Shown in pieces: positions 47,038 to 55,679 of a stretch of DNA of 64,000 nt (positions are counted from its first letter, which is position 1; every line of letters starts with the position of its first letter). The DNA lies in assembly GCF_007971225.1 (NCBI RefSeq), contig NZ_CP042435.1, positions 124,001 to 188,000 on the forward strand, given 5' to 3'. The DNA comes from Panacibacter ginsenosidivorans (lineage in GTDB: Bacteria > Bacteroidota > Bacteroidia > Chitinophagales > Chitinophagaceae). Made by a program: the position numbers and the translations under genes. The notes under the pieces are model-generated. The model worked only from the letters and a program-made list of their open reading frames with translations, had not been told where the DNA came from and searched no databases.

Positions 47038-47045
47038 TATATTTG
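47038..47045 (+). promoter_or_regulatory. -7 promoter box TATATTTG upstream of pdhA
   Basis: Exact TAnnTTTG match 20 bases before the pdhA GTG start. No -33 TTTG was seen. Confidence 0.45.
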
Positions 47046-47065
47046 CGCACCAAATTTGAATACAA

Positions 47066-48061
47066 GTGGCAACTAAATTTTCCAAAGAAACTTATATGTA
47101 CTGGTACGAATTAATGCAATTGATTCGCCAGTTTGAGCTGAAGGCTGAAGAAATGTATAAAATGGCCGGTAAGATCCGTGGTTTTTTTCACGCTTATATA
47201 GGCCAGGAAGGCATTGGTGCCGGTTGTATGACAGCTACACGCCAGGAAGATCCGTTTATCACCGGTTACCGCGATCATGGTTTGGCCCTGGCAAAAGGCG
47301 TAAGCGCCGACGCCTGTATGGCTGAACTATATGGAAAAGCCACAGGATGCGCGAAAGGCAAGGGTGGTAGTATGCATTTCTTTAGTAAGGAGCATTATTT
47401 TTTTGGTGGTCACGGTATAGTTGGTGCCCAAATAGGTACAGGCGCAGGAATTGCGTTTGCAGAACAATACAAAGGCACAGACAACATCGTGCTTTGTTTT
47501 TTTGGAGATGGTGCTGCACGCCAGGGCATATTACATGAAACATTCAATCTTGCCATGACGTGGAAATTACCTGTTGTGTTCATTTGTGAAAACAATAATT
47601 ATGCAATGGGTACTTCAGTGGAAAGAACATCAAACGTTGTAGATATTTATAAACTGGCTGATGCTTACGAAATGCCTGCAGATAAAGTGGATGGCATGAG
47701 TTGCGAAGCTGTACACGATGCGGTAGCACGTGCTGTAAAGAGAGCAAGAGAAGGTGGTGGACCTACATTGCTTGAAATGAAAACGTACCGCTACAAAGGC
47801 CACTCTATTTCTGACCCACAAAAATACCGTACAAAAGAAGAGGTTGATGAATACAAAGAACGTGATCCAATAGCGCTGGTTTTAAATACAATCAAGGAAA
47901 ATAATTTTGCTACTGATGAAGAAATTGCGGCTATTGATGCACGTATTAATGCGGTAGTGGAAGCAAGTGTTAAGTTTGCTGAGGAAAGTCCATGGCCGGC
48001 AGATGATGAACTATTGAAAGATGTATATGTAGATCAGCATTATCCTTTCATTGTTGATTAA
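47066..48061 (+). CDS. pdhA: Pyruvate dehydrogenase E1 component, alpha subunit
   Basis: A 331-residue thiamine diphosphate enzyme subunit. It starts at GTG (47066), which gives MATKFSKETYMYWYELMQLIRQFE as in relatives; the next ATG would remove conserved residues. It has GKIRGFFHAYIGQEGIGAG, DHGLALAKG, KGGSMHFFS, the ThDP motif FGDGAARQGILHETFNLA and CENNNYAMGTSVERTS, then TYRYKGHSISDPQKYRT with phosphorylation-loop-like sequence. It works with the beta subunit, E2 and E3. The beta subunit gene is not in the window. Confidence 0.92.
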   Translation: MATKFSKETYMYWYELMQLIRQFELKAEEMYKMAGKIRGFFHAYIGQEGIGAGCMTATRQEDPFITGYRDHGLALAKGVSADACMAELYGKATGCAKGKGGSMHFFSKEHYFFGGHGIVGAQIGTGAGIAFAEQYKGTDNIVLCFFGDGAARQGILHETFNLAMTWKLPVVFICENNNYAMGTSVERTSNVVDIYKLADAYEMPADKVDGMSCEAVHDAVARAVKRAREGGGPTLLEMKTYRYKGHSISDPQKYRTKEEVDEYKERDPIALVLNTIKENNFATDEEIAAIDARINAVVEASVKFAEESPWPADDELLKDVYVDQHYPFIVD

Positions 48062-48124
48062 ATAAAAAGATAAAACATTTTATAAATCCCAAATATCTCA
48101 ATTCAAAAATTTCAAAATTCCAAC

Positions 48125-48817
48125 ATGGCTGATAAGAAAGTGCAGGTAGTAGAATCCGGCGACGCGCTGCTAAAAATCGAAAGTTTCTGGAAAAAATATT
48201 CAAAACAGGTATTGATTGCATTAGGTGTTATTGTGATAGCCGTTGGTGGTTGGTATGGTTATCAGTCATTCATCGTTGCACCAAAAGAAGAACAGGCCGC
48301 CAATGCTATTTACAAAGCAGAAGCAAATTTTCGTAAAGACTCTTTGACAGCAGCTTTAAAAGGCGATGCAAAGAGTAAAGGTTTTCTTTACATCATAAGC
48401 AACTACGGCGGAACAAAATCTGCAAACATTGCTAATTACTATGCTGGTCTTTGTTACCTGCGTACCGGTGATTTCAATAACGCCGTAAAGTACCTGAAAG
48501 ATTTTTCAACAGATGCAAAGCAGATACAGATGATGGCTTACGGCGCACTGGGTGATGCTTATGGCGAGCTTGGTAAAAATGATGATGCTGTAACTTATTA
48601 TAAGAAAGCTGCTGAAACATTTGATGCAGACCAGTTGAATGCTTCTGAATATCTTTTCCGTGCAGGTCTAAAGCTTGAACTGATGGGCAAAACAACAGAA
48701 GCTGTTCAGGTATATAAGGAATTAAAAGAGAAATTTCCGCAGACAGAAAAAGGCTACCAGGCCGATAAATATATTTATCGTTTAATTGTTGAACCAAACG
48801 ACTTTAGTTCAAAATAA
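48125..48817 (+). CDS. TPR-containing membrane-anchored protein
   Basis: A 230-residue protein with a short cytoplasmic N-terminus, one membrane helix (about 30-48: VLIALGVIVIAVGGWYGY) and a TPR domain (about 75-225) with repeats such as NIANYYAGLCYLRTGDFNNAVKYLKDF, MAYGALGDAYGELGKNDDAVTYYKKAAET and KLELMGKTTEAVQVYKELKEKFPQTEKGYQADKYI. The design resembles YfgM-type tethered TPR proteins, which bind partners at the membrane. The partner is unknown. ribH follows within five bases. Confidence 0.75.
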   Translation: MADKKVQVVESGDALLKIESFWKKYSKQVLIALGVIVIAVGGWYGYQSFIVAPKEEQAANAIYKAEANFRKDSLTAALKGDAKSKGFLYIISNYGGTKSANIANYYAGLCYLRTGDFNNAVKYLKDFSTDAKQIQMMAYGALGDAYGELGKNDDAVTYYKKAAETFDADQLNASEYLFRAGLKLELMGKTTEAVQVYKELKEKFPQTEKGYQADKYIYRLIVEPNDFSSK

Positions 48818-48821
48818 TGTA

Positions 48822-49304
48822 ATGACAACAAAAGGAAATAACGCATTAAACAAAGGCATCCCCCAGCTAAAGGATGCCTTTGTAGTTATTGTTAAAACCG
48901 AATGGAACGCACCAATTGTAAACAAGCTGGAAGCTGGTGCCAAAAAGGTTTTAAATAAATCAGGAATCAGTTTTAAAGTGCTTACTGTTCCTGGTGCTGT
49001 TGAGATCCCTTTTATCATTAAGCAGTATGCAGAAAGTATTCAAACACCTGCAGATGCATTCATTGCATTGGGCACTGTGATCCGTGGCGACACGCCTCAT
49101 TTTGATTATGTGTGCAAAGCAATTACTGATGGCGTATTGTCTTTAAACATGATGCTCGAAGTGCCAACCATCTTTGGTGTGCTTACTGTGAATGATGAGC
49201 AACAGGCCAAAGAAAGGGTAGGTGGTAAACACGGGCATAAAGGAGAAGAGGCTGCAATTACCGCCATAAAAATGATCAAGCTAAACAGGTCATTAAATAA
49301 ATAA
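48822..49304 (+). CDS. ribH: 6,7-dimethyl-8-ribityllumazine synthase
   Basis: A 160-residue protein. The ATG at 48822 is used; the longer reading would start at TTG within the TPR gene. Family motifs are VVIVKTEWNAPIV, VPGAVEIPF, LGTVIRGDTPHFDYVC and FGVLTVNDEQQAKERVGGKHGHKGEEAA, the last with the catalytic His region. It joins 5-amino-6-ribitylaminouracil with dihydroxybutanone phosphate in riboflavin synthesis and forms icosahedral shells. It begins five bases after the TPR gene, so the two are likely co-transcribed. Confidence 0.95.
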   Translation: MTTKGNNALNKGIPQLKDAFVVIVKTEWNAPIVNKLEAGAKKVLNKSGISFKVLTVPGAVEIPFIIKQYAESIQTPADAFIALGTVIRGDTPHFDYVCKAITDGVLSLNMMLEVPTIFGVLTVNDEQQAKERVGGKHGHKGEEAAITAIKMIKLNRSLNK

Positions 49305-49381
49305 TTTTTGAGCCGGCCTTTTGCTTTTTACTGAAGCATCAGTTATTTTATTTTGGTTTCAGTGAATGCCGTAAATGTTAT

Positions 49382-49437
49382 TTATGAGGTCATCTACGGC
49401 ATTTCATGGCATCACCTGTTGCGTCGCACTATTTTAC
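49382..49437 (+). repeat. Dispersed repeat singlet (A, plus)
   Basis: A core variant (GTTGCGTCGCACTATTTTAC) at 49418-49437 with outer arm ATGAGGTCATCTACGGC at the usual distance. An imperfect hairpin AATGCCGTA/TACGGCATT overlaps its left arm and could end the ribH transcript. Confidence 0.8.
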
Positions 49438-49499
49438 AATATATCTTTTTGCAACAGAGAAGGTATGTATTTAGATTATGTTCTTAATTCACTTACTGC

Positions 49500-50219
49500 A
49501 TGAACGTTCAGATTTTTATACCATGTTTTGTTGATCAGTTATATCCTTCTGTTGCATTCAACATGGTAAAGGTTTTGCGCAAGGCAGGTTGTATAGTTGA
49601 ATACAATAGTAATCAAACCTGTTGCGGGCAACCTGCATTCAATGCAGGCTTCTGGAACGAATCCAAAGATGTCTGCAGCAAGTTCATCAAAGATTTTAGT
49701 GGCAGTGATTATATAGTTGCTCCAAGTGCAAGTTGTACAGGTTTTGTAAGAAATTATTATGGCAAACTTTTCGAAGATTCTTCTGTTCACAAAGAAGTAA
49801 AAGAGCTTGGCAACCGTTTGTATGAATTCTCAGAGTTTCTTATTAAAGTATTAGAGATAGATAATTTTGGCGCAACGCTTGAGGGCAAAGCCACCTATCA
49901 TGATAGTTGTGCAGCCCTAAGAGAATGTAAGATTAAAGAAGAGCCAAGAAGATTATTGAGCAAGGTTGCGGGTCTTCAGCTAACTGAAATGAACGATGTA
50001 GAAACCTGTTGCGGCTTTGGTGGCACATTTGCCGTAAAGTTTGAACCCATCAGTATTGCAATGGCAGACCAAAAAGTAACCAATGCTTTAGAAACAAATG
50101 CAGATTACATTATCAGTACAGATATGAGTTGCCTTATGCATTTAGATGGTTATATAAAAAATAAAAACGCCAATATACAAACCATGCATCTTGCCGATGT
50201 TCTTGCAAGCGGGTGGTAA
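49500..50219 (+). CDS. (Fe-S)-binding protein, LutA/YkgE-like
   Basis: A 239-residue protein with two CCG-type cysteine-rich domains: IPCFVDQLYP and TCCGQPAFNAGFWN, then CTGFVRNYY, then YHDSCAALREC and ETCCGFGGTFAVKFEPIS. This layout is the LutA family, whose members with LutB and LutC convert lactate to pyruvate. No LutB or LutC gene is in the window, so the substrate is inferred only from the family. It stands alone and is convergent to nagB with an eight-base gap. Confidence 0.9.
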   Translation: MNVQIFIPCFVDQLYPSVAFNMVKVLRKAGCIVEYNSNQTCCGQPAFNAGFWNESKDVCSKFIKDFSGSDYIVAPSASCTGFVRNYYGKLFEDSSVHKEVKELGNRLYEFSEFLIKVLEIDNFGATLEGKATYHDSCAALRECKIKEEPRRLLSKVAGLQLTEMNDVETCCGFGGTFAVKFEPISIAMADQKVTNALETNADYIISTDMSCLMHLDGYIKNKNANIQTMHLADVLASGW

Positions 50220-50227
50220 AAATACAT

Positions 50228-50962
50228 CTAAGGTTTATCAAGTAATGATGCAGCTTCTTCATCCACCATCATCATGCTGTTTTTATGCATGCGCATAATA
50301 GTTGCAGGAAATTGCGTACCAATTTCTTCTTCCATTGCTTTCTTTATTACAGGCGCTTTTTTATTTCCGTTTGCGATCATAACCGCATATCCCGCTTCTA
50401 AAAAATTTTGCAGGCCTAAAGTAATCCCCTTGCCAATGTTTACCGGCTTATCAAAATATTTTTTTTGTCCAACTGCCTTGGTTGTCTCATCAAGTTCAAT
50501 TACGTGTGCATATTTATTAATATCTACACCTGGTTCATTAAAACCAATATGGCCATTCATACCAACACCAACCAGCATAAAATCAATGCCGCCTTTTTCT
50601 TCAATGATCCTATCCATTCGTTTGCATTCTTCTGTAACATCAGTTGCCAACGCATTGAATAAATGTATTTGTGAACTTTTTATTTGCAAAGGTTTGAAAA
50701 TTTTGTTCTGCAAAAAATGCTGGCAACTTCCTTCCATTTCAGGTGGAATGCCTACCCATTCATCAAGGCCAATAAAAGTGCAGCGCGACAGATCAATATT
50801 TTCTGCAATAATTTTTTCAACAAATAGCTGGTAAGTCAACACGGGTGATTGTCCTGTGGCAAGACACAACACCGCGGCAGGATTTGTTTTTATAACACGA
50901 ATAATTTCTTCGCTTGCTGCCAATGAAAGCGCTTCATAATCTTTAAAAATTTTAAGTTCCAT
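50228..50962 (-). CDS. nagB: Glucosamine-6-phosphate deaminase
   Basis: A 244-residue enzyme: AVLCLATGQSPVLTYQL, FIGLDEWVGI with catalytic Asp, VGVGMNGHIGFNEPG with active-site His, and LGLQNFLEAGYAVMIANG. This is NagB, not the related 6-phosphogluconolactonase, because of the NGHIGFNEPG motif. It converts glucosamine-6-phosphate to fructose-6-phosphate and ammonia, linking aminosugars to glycolysis. The PfkB-type kinase gene lies six bases upstream, so the two form a pair. Confidence 0.9.
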   Translation of the reverse strand: MELKIFKDYEALSLAASEEIIRVIKTNPAAVLCLATGQSPVLTYQLFVEKIIAENIDLSRCTFIGLDEWVGIPPEMEGSCQHFLQNKIFKPLQIKSSQIHLFNALATDVTEECKRMDRIIEEKGGIDFMLVGVGMNGHIGFNEPGVDINKYAHVIELDETTKAVGQKKYFDKPVNIGKGITLGLQNFLEAGYAVMIANGNKKAPVIKKAMEEEIGTQFPATIMRMHKNSMMMVDEEAASLLDKP

Positions 50963-50968
50963 ATAGTA

Positions 50969-52075
50969 TTAACTTTTTATTTGCTGTTCCAGGAATGAGA
51001 TCATTTGTTCATGTTGCGGACTTAGCCCACTCTGTATATACTGTGCTGCTGTTGCATTGGCAAAGATCAAAGAATCTTCTGCATTAAGTTCCATTAATTG
51101 TCCCGCAATAAATCCTGCATTGAAATTATCTCCAGCCCCTGTCGAAATTAGTGGCTGCTCTACAAAAAAACTTTTACAAGAATTTATTCCTTCTTCAGAA
51201 AACACATAAGATGTGCCTGAGGAATGAAGCACAAGCATATCTATACCAAGTTGCTTATAAAGTTCTGAGCCCAGTAATTCCTGGTCATTCGCAAAATCTT
51301 TATTGCATACAATTTTAGAAATAATATTTGCTTCATTCCTGTTAAGACTTAGAATTGTCTTTGTGTATTTGCTGAAAACTTTTAAAAGCGATAACATTTC
51401 TTCAATTATTTCTTTGCTTCGTTTTGAACAATCTGACAGATCAAAAAAAGAGATTTGTTTTTGTCGCTTTTGATAAGCAGGTAAAATGTCGTTGATTATT
51501 CCCTGCCAGATATTTGTTGATGTATCAATCTCGCTCCAGTTAAGCACACAAAAAAGATCACATTCGTTAAAAAGATTTACCAGCACATCCAGGCCAATTA
51601 CATTGATTATATCATTCCACTTCATTGAATTAAGTTCTTTCGCCTGCCCAATTATCATTTTACCATCGCGAAACTCAAACGCAATAGCTGTTCCGGGATC
51701 TGTAAAACTATGCAGTAAACAATTGGGTGAAAGATCTGCAAACGCTGTATGTATCTGCGGATAACCAAATGCGCCAATACAATTTACCGTCACACCAAGT
51801 TGTGCTAACGCATTCGATGTTATCGGCATATTGCCGCCAAGCTTTGTATTTATAATTTCATATTCAAGACTAAAGCTTCCGGATTTTTCAAGGATATATT
51901 TTCCGTAATCGTGTATAGTATTAAAAAATTCCGGCTCTGCATTGTTCTCTTTATTTTTTATAACACGCACAATCGTATCTACAAAGCCATCAAAGCCTGC
52001 TGTAACTTTTTTTGATGATAAAACTTCCTGCTTATTTTTTATTGCAGTTATAAGATCAGTAATTTTTTCTTTCAT
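50969..52075 (-). CDS. PfkB-family carbohydrate kinase
   Basis: A 368-residue ribokinase-type kinase. The N-terminal part has VTAGFDGFVDTIVRVIKNKENNAEPEFF and NTKLGGNMPITSNALAQLGVTVNCIGAFGYP; the C-terminal part carries the active-site motif STGAGDNFNAGFIAGQLM with the catalytic Asp. The typical substrate range is sugars and sugar alcohols. It precedes nagB with a six-base gap, which suggests a role in aminosugar or related sugar use, but the substrate cannot be read here. Confidence 0.85.
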   Translation of the reverse strand: MKEKITDLITAIKNKQEVLSSKKVTAGFDGFVDTIVRVIKNKENNAEPEFFNTIHDYGKYILEKSGSFSLEYEIINTKLGGNMPITSNALAQLGVTVNCIGAFGYPQIHTAFADLSPNCLLHSFTDPGTAIAFEFRDGKMIIGQAKELNSMKWNDIINVIGLDVLVNLFNECDLFCVLNWSEIDTSTNIWQGIINDILPAYQKRQKQISFFDLSDCSKRSKEIIEEMLSLLKVFSKYTKTILSLNRNEANIISKIVCNKDFANDQELLGSELYKQLGIDMLVLHSSGTSYVFSEEGINSCKSFFVEQPLISTGAGDNFNAGFIAGQLMELNAEDSLIFANATAAQYIQSGLSPQHEQMISFLEQQIKS

Positions 52076-52227
52076 ATGAAAGCTAAAAATAGTTGAAAAT
52101 ATTTTTATGAACCCGGCTTTCAGATCTTAATGCAACTTTTGTTGCGTCGCACACTTGTACTGCATAACTTTTTTGAACACAGAACCCTTTTTTGCGGGTG
52201 CTGTCAAAAAATACACCTTTTAGGGTA

Positions 52228-52258
52228 TTGCCACTGCATTTATTCTATTTTAGTTTTA
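52228..52258 (+). promoter_or_regulatory. Promoter inside repeat doublet
   Basis: TTG at 52228-52230, a 20-base spacer, and TAGTTTTA at 52251-52258 roughly match the Bacteroidota -33/-7 elements. It precedes the small ORF at 52267. Confidence 0.4.
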
Positions 52259-52266
52259 CGCTGTTG

Positions 52267-52392
52267 ATGAGTAAGCATATTACATTATCAACTGGGGGAT
52301 GGTGTTACTTAAAAAACATTGCGGAAGGAATTACTGAAGCGTTCTTTACAACATGTAAAATTATAATACTTAAAACCATCGGCCGGCTGTAG
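52267..52392 (+). CDS. Candidate 41-residue small protein inside repeat doublet
   Basis: A short ORF beginning MSKHITLSTGGWCYLKN and ending KIIILKTIGRL. It has a promoter-like pair upstream and a good terminator directly after the stop, and it is confined between the two inverted A cores of one repeat doublet. I recognise no family. The ORF could also extend to 52192, but the upstream part overlaps the promoter-like site. Without homologs it could equally be a non-coding RNA gene or a decayed fragment. Confidence 0.35.
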   Translation: MSKHITLSTGGWCYLKNIAEGITEAFFTTCKIIILKTIGRL

Positions 52393-52415
52393 CTACATGT
52401 TACAGCCGTTTTTTT
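52384..52415 (+). terminator. Intrinsic terminator inside repeat doublet
   Basis: CGGCTGTA pairs with TACAGCCG across GCTACATGT, followed by TTTTTTTT. It starts within the last codons of the small ORF. Confidence 0.85.
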
Positions 52416-52587
52416 TATTTATGAATTCTAAACTTACGATTCTAATTGCCCATTTATTTTTCTACTGTACAAGTGTGCGACGCAACAGCAGATGCCAGCT
52501 GCATTGAAGCCCGGTACATAGGTTCTCATCACATTTTTATCAAGACGTGTTAGTATCTATATGAACTTAATGTTAAGCCTGTTCCCT

Positions 52588-52595
52588 TATATTTG
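52588..52595 (+). promoter_or_regulatory. -7 promoter box TATATTTG upstream of cyanophycinase
   Basis: Exact TAnnTTTG match 20 bases before the ATG at 52616. A weak TTAAT-TT pattern is at the -33 place. Confidence 0.45.
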
Positions 52596-52615
52596 CCTAA
52601 CCAGTATCAACAGGC

Positions 52616-53500
52616 ATGATTCCAAAAGGAAAATTAATAGCAATTGGTGGCGCAGAAGACAAAGGCACCGATGAAAAAGAAGCTTTTCATGTAAACAATC
52701 TCAACTTTTTTGAGCTTGGCATTTTGCGTCGTATAGTGGAAGAAGCAGGCGGCCCATCTGCAAGAATTGAAGTAGTAACTACAGCCTCCACTATTCCATA
52801 CGAAGTTGGCAATAATTATCTTGATGCATTTGGCAAAATTGGTTGTACTAATATTGGCCTTATGCATATTCGTGGCCGCGAAACAGTGAATGATAAAGAT
52901 TACCTTCAACGCATACGTAACTGCGATTGTGTGATGTTTAGCGGTGGAAATCAAATGCGCCTGACAGCAGTGTTTGGTGGTACTGAATTTTTGAAGATCA
53001 TTCATAAAAAATACGAGAATGAAAATTTTGTAATAGCAGGCACATCTGCGGGTGCAATGGCTATGAGCAGCACCATGATCTATGAAGGAAATGCTACACG
53101 TGCACATTTAAAAGGCGAAGTAAAAACTACGACCGGGCTTCGTTTTATGCATAATGTGATCTTTGATTCTCACTTTGAAAAACGTGGACGTTTTGGAAGA
53201 CTGGCGCAGGTTGTTGCAGCAAACCCTTCGTGCATCGGTATTGGTCTTGGTGAAGATACCGGCATGTTAGTGACACAAGGCAACCGCATGGAAGCAATTG
53301 GCAGCGGGCTTGTTATTATTATTGACGGACATGAAATAAATCATACCAACATTGCAGATATACCTGAAGGCAATCCTATGAGCCTGGAACATCTTATTGT
53401 GCATTTTTGCGCGAAAGGAAACGGGTATCTTATTAAGGAAAGAAAGTTTATTGAATTGATGGGGAAGGAGACAACACCAATAATGACTGACGTTTATTAA
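52616..53500 (+). CDS. Cyanophycinase-like S51 peptidase
   Basis: A 294-residue enzyme with KLIAIGGAEDKG at the start, CVMFSGGNQMRL, and the nucleophile elbow GTSAGAMAMS (Ser in S-A-G). Family members of peptidase S51 cleave cyanophycin to beta-Asp-Arg dipeptides. The conserved DSHFEKRGRFGRLAQVV is present. No cyanophycin synthetase is visible in the window, so the substrate may be exogenous or another isoaspartyl peptide. Its end overlaps the convergent HAD gene by four bases. Confidence 0.9.
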   Translation: MIPKGKLIAIGGAEDKGTDEKEAFHVNNLNFFELGILRRIVEEAGGPSARIEVVTTASTIPYEVGNNYLDAFGKIGCTNIGLMHIRGRETVNDKDYLQRIRNCDCVMFSGGNQMRLTAVFGGTEFLKIIHKKYENENFVIAGTSAGAMAMSSTMIYEGNATRAHLKGEVKTTTGLRFMHNVIFDSHFEKRGRFGRLAQVVAANPSCIGIGLGEDTGMLVTQGNRMEAIGSGLVIIIDGHEINHTNIADIPEGNPMSLEHLIVHFCAKGNGYLIKERKFIELMGKETTPIMTDVY

Positions 53501-54351
53501 TCCACCACTGCTGTTGTACAAACATAAGTAGGCACAATACCAGTTGATCTTATTCTTGTTTCTGCATCATCGGGCAACGTATTTCCGGAAAGGACAAGTA
53601 CCGTATCCAAACCAAATTTATTGCCACCGAGAATATCAGTATGCAATGTGTCGCCCACCATTAAAATTTCTTTTTTACTGATGGTCATTCTTTCGCGGAT
53701 AAGATCATACGCAAACATAAACATCTGCGAATCTGGTTTTCCAAAACGTATGAAACGCTTGCCCACAATACTTTCCACCATGCTGGCAATGCCACCAATA
53801 GCAATGGATACTTCATTACTGCCACTTAATGGATAAATGTTATCTGTATTCGCAACAATGGCAGGAATCGTTCTTTTACGTAAAATATTTACGGTTTTAT
53901 TCAGGTCATCAAACCAGTTGAAGCCTTCATCATCCAATAATACCAATGCATTCACCTGGTCAATGTTGTGCTGGTTAATGGCACTAACAGGTAATGTATG
54001 CAAACCAGAACTATCAATGTAATGCGCCGAGCTATGTGTGCCGAGGTATGCCACAATTCCTTCATTCACTTTAAGATCTAAGTATTCTTTTGCCAGCATG
54101 CCTGAAGAAATAATGCGATCATGTTGTATCGCTTCAAAACCAAGTCTGTGGTAAGATTCAGCCAGTTGCCGAGGGCTTCTTGATGCATCGTTTGTTACAA
54201 TGTAATATTCCTTTTGCTGTTCTTCCATGTAAGCAAAAGTGCGCTCAATGCCGGGCACAAGACCATTATAACTTTTCAATACACCAAATGCATCGAAGAA
54301 AATTATTTTGTATTTGTCAATGACAGATTTGAAATCTTGTATTGGCAACAT
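53497..54351 (-). CDS. HAD-superfamily phosphatase (HAD-IIA, NagD-like)
   Basis: A 284-residue protein with the HAD motifs: FFDAFGVLKSYNGLVPG (motif 1, the usual DxD is here D-A-F), VTNDASRSP (motif 2), FGKPDSQMFMFAYD (motif 3 with Lys) and MVGDTLHTDILGGNKFG (motif 4). The C2-type cap lies between motifs 2 and 3. The motif 1 second Asp is replaced by Phe, unlike typical HAD phosphatases (DxDGV), so activity may differ. Substrate unknown. Four bases of its 3' end overlap the cyanophycinase end. Confidence 0.8.
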   Translation of the reverse strand: MLPIQDFKSVIDKYKIIFFDAFGVLKSYNGLVPGIERTFAYMEEQQKEYYIVTNDASRSPRQLAESYHRLGFEAIQHDRIISSGMLAKEYLDLKVNEGIVAYLGTHSSAHYIDSSGLHTLPVSAINQHNIDQVNALVLLDDEGFNWFDDLNKTVNILRKRTIPAIVANTDNIYPLSGSNEVSIAIGGIASMVESIVGKRFIRFGKPDSQMFMFAYDLIRERMTISKKEILMVGDTLHTDILGGNKFGLDTVLVLSGNTLPDDAETRIRSTGIVPTYVCTTAVVD

Positions 54352-54372
54352 TGGTTTTGATTTTATAATTTA

Positions 54373-54428
54373 TTTGGAGCCAAACTTTATTACCTGTATT
54401 AAACTGCTGTTGCGTCGCACGCTTGTAC
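54373..54428 (+). repeat. Dispersed repeat singlet (A, plus)
   Basis: A core (GTTGCGTCGCACGCTTGTAC) at 54409-54428 with outer arm TTTGGAGCCAAACT. It lies between the tandem APH-like kinase and HAD genes. Confidence 0.8.
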
Positions 54429-54457
54429 GTTCTGTTCACTTTTAAACTCAGTGAAAA

Positions 54458-55525
54458 TTATTTCTTAGCCTTTGTTTCTTTTATTTTCAAAGCATCTATT
54501 AATTTATCTGCGTCAAAATCTCTGTCAACTGATGGAAGATAAATATCATAAGCTTCTGCTCTTAATTTCTTTGCATACTGCTCACTGAAAAAATAATTTC
54601 CATCCTTTATGACGTAATTTAAAATAAAGAAACGATACCCTTCTTTTAAAAAGCGTAATTCATCTGCAGTCAGCGGGTTTACTTTATGATACTCTTCAAG
54701 AAACATAATAAACCTGTCTTCCATCATGGGGTTAACAATGTAACTAAATACAGTCCTGTCACCAACGTTAGAAACCACACGGCTGAAAAAATAAAAATCC
54801 ATCATGCGGCTGCTCATGCGAAACCAGTCATAATCCCATCTTGAATAGAGTTCCAGCTTATTGGTTACAGAGAAATTACCAATGTTCCAGTCTATAAAAA
54901 CAGGAATTGTTTCAAATGATGCGGCATTAGTTTTCAGCCTGTTCTTTAAAAATTGTTCGCAATGATATTTGATCAGGTCTGCCTGCGCTCTTGTGCCAAA
55001 TTGTTTTTCATCCTCTTCAATACGTTCCATAAGTGTATAAATATCGGTTCGTAACGTTTTAGAAGATTTGGGCAATACATTACGCAGCTTGGAACATGCC
55101 TTATGAAATTTACCGATCTGCTGACCAAACTTTCTTATATGCGTTTCTTCAAGTCTGCGGGGCAAGCGCTGCATTACACGCACAGGGTTGTAAAATACTA
55201 CCCATGCATCCGACTTCCCATGTTTATAATGATAAGTATATACACGATTATTCTTTAATAAAGATTTCGCCAACAAATTCTCGAAAGGGTAGAGGAGGTT
55301 ATTTGATAATGCATGAATGATACGGTGATCTTCTTTGAAGTGTTCATACTTTCCAAAATAAGAGAACTTGGCTATAATGATATCTTCATCTTCGAATGTA
55401 ATGCGAAATACATGGTTGGTAGAAACCATGGCACTAATGTCTTCTATCTTACTTATAATTTTTGTAGGATCATAACCTTCCCATGCTTTCTTAATAATCT
55501 TTGAATGGTCTATCATATGCTTCAT
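54458..55525 (-). CDS. APH-fold phosphotransferase-like protein
   Basis: A 355-residue protein resembling the aminoglycoside/choline kinase fold. The catalytic loop reads PVFIDWNIGNF, with Asp and Asn kept but the usual His of HGDLHxxN replaced by Ile, and the metal-binding motif is WDYDWFRMSSRMMDF. The start MKHMIDHSKII (55525) is chosen because a TAAATTTG box lies 22 bases upstream; a longer start at 55570 is possible, and the reading to 55633 runs into a repeat core. Substrate unknown. The GS-like gene lies upstream and the HAD gene downstream on the same strand. Confidence 0.7.
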   Translation of the reverse strand: MKHMIDHSKIIKKAWEGYDPTKIISKIEDISAMVSTNHVFRITFEDEDIIIAKFSYFGKYEHFKEDHRIIHALSNNLLYPFENLLAKSLLKNNRVYTYHYKHGKSDAWVVFYNPVRVMQRLPRRLEETHIRKFGQQIGKFHKACSKLRNVLPKSSKTLRTDIYTLMERIEEDEKQFGTRAQADLIKYHCEQFLKNRLKTNAASFETIPVFIDWNIGNFSVTNKLELYSRWDYDWFRMSSRMMDFYFFSRVVSNVGDRTVFSYIVNPMMEDRFIMFLEEYHKVNPLTADELRFLKEGYRFFILNYVIKDGNYFFSEQYAKKLRAEAYDIYLPSVDRDFDADKLIDALKIKETKAKK

Positions 55526-55546
55526 TTCAAATGGCTTAAGCGGGTG

Positions 55547-55554
55547 CAAATTTA
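55547..55554 (-). promoter_or_regulatory. -7 promoter box TAAATTTG of APH-like gene
   Basis: The minus strand reads TAAATTTG, an exact TAnnTTTG match 21 bases before the ATG at 55525. This placement argues against the longer annotated start. No -33 TTTG was seen. Confidence 0.45.
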
Positions 55555-55614
55555 GGGATTTAACTGCCATAAGATAATTGAAGTTGATGTTAACTGTTGA
55601 ATAAAGATATAAGC

Positions 55615-55672
55615 GTACAAGTGAGTGACACAACGAAAGTTTTATAGTAGCGCTATAGCTGGGTTCAAAAAT
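55615..55672 (-). repeat. Dispersed repeat singlet (B, minus)
   Basis: Perfect inverted B core at 55615-55634 with outer arm GCTGGGTTCAAAAAT ending near 55672. It lies between the GS-like gene and the APH-like gene. Confidence 0.85.
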
Positions 55673-55679
55673 ATCTTAC

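Larger units (their letters stand above)
52107..52522. repeat. Dispersed repeat doublet with insert (A left, A right)
   Basis: A core (..CGCACACTTGTAC) at 52141-52160 and inverted A core (GTACAAGTGTGCGACGCAAC) at 52467-52486. The left arm ATGAACCCGGCT and right arm GCCCGGTACATAGG are intact. The inner part is 306 bases, the longest seen, and holds a small ORF with promoter and terminator. Confidence 0.8.

Noticed and set aside
52192-52266. Longer reading of the small ORF in the 52.1-kb doublet
   Set aside because: The extra 25 codons overlap the promoter-like pair, so the ATG at 52267 is the better start.
55571-55633. Long N-terminus of the APH-like kinase
   Set aside because: It begins inside the inverted B core of a repeat and lies upstream of a TAAATTTG promoter box.
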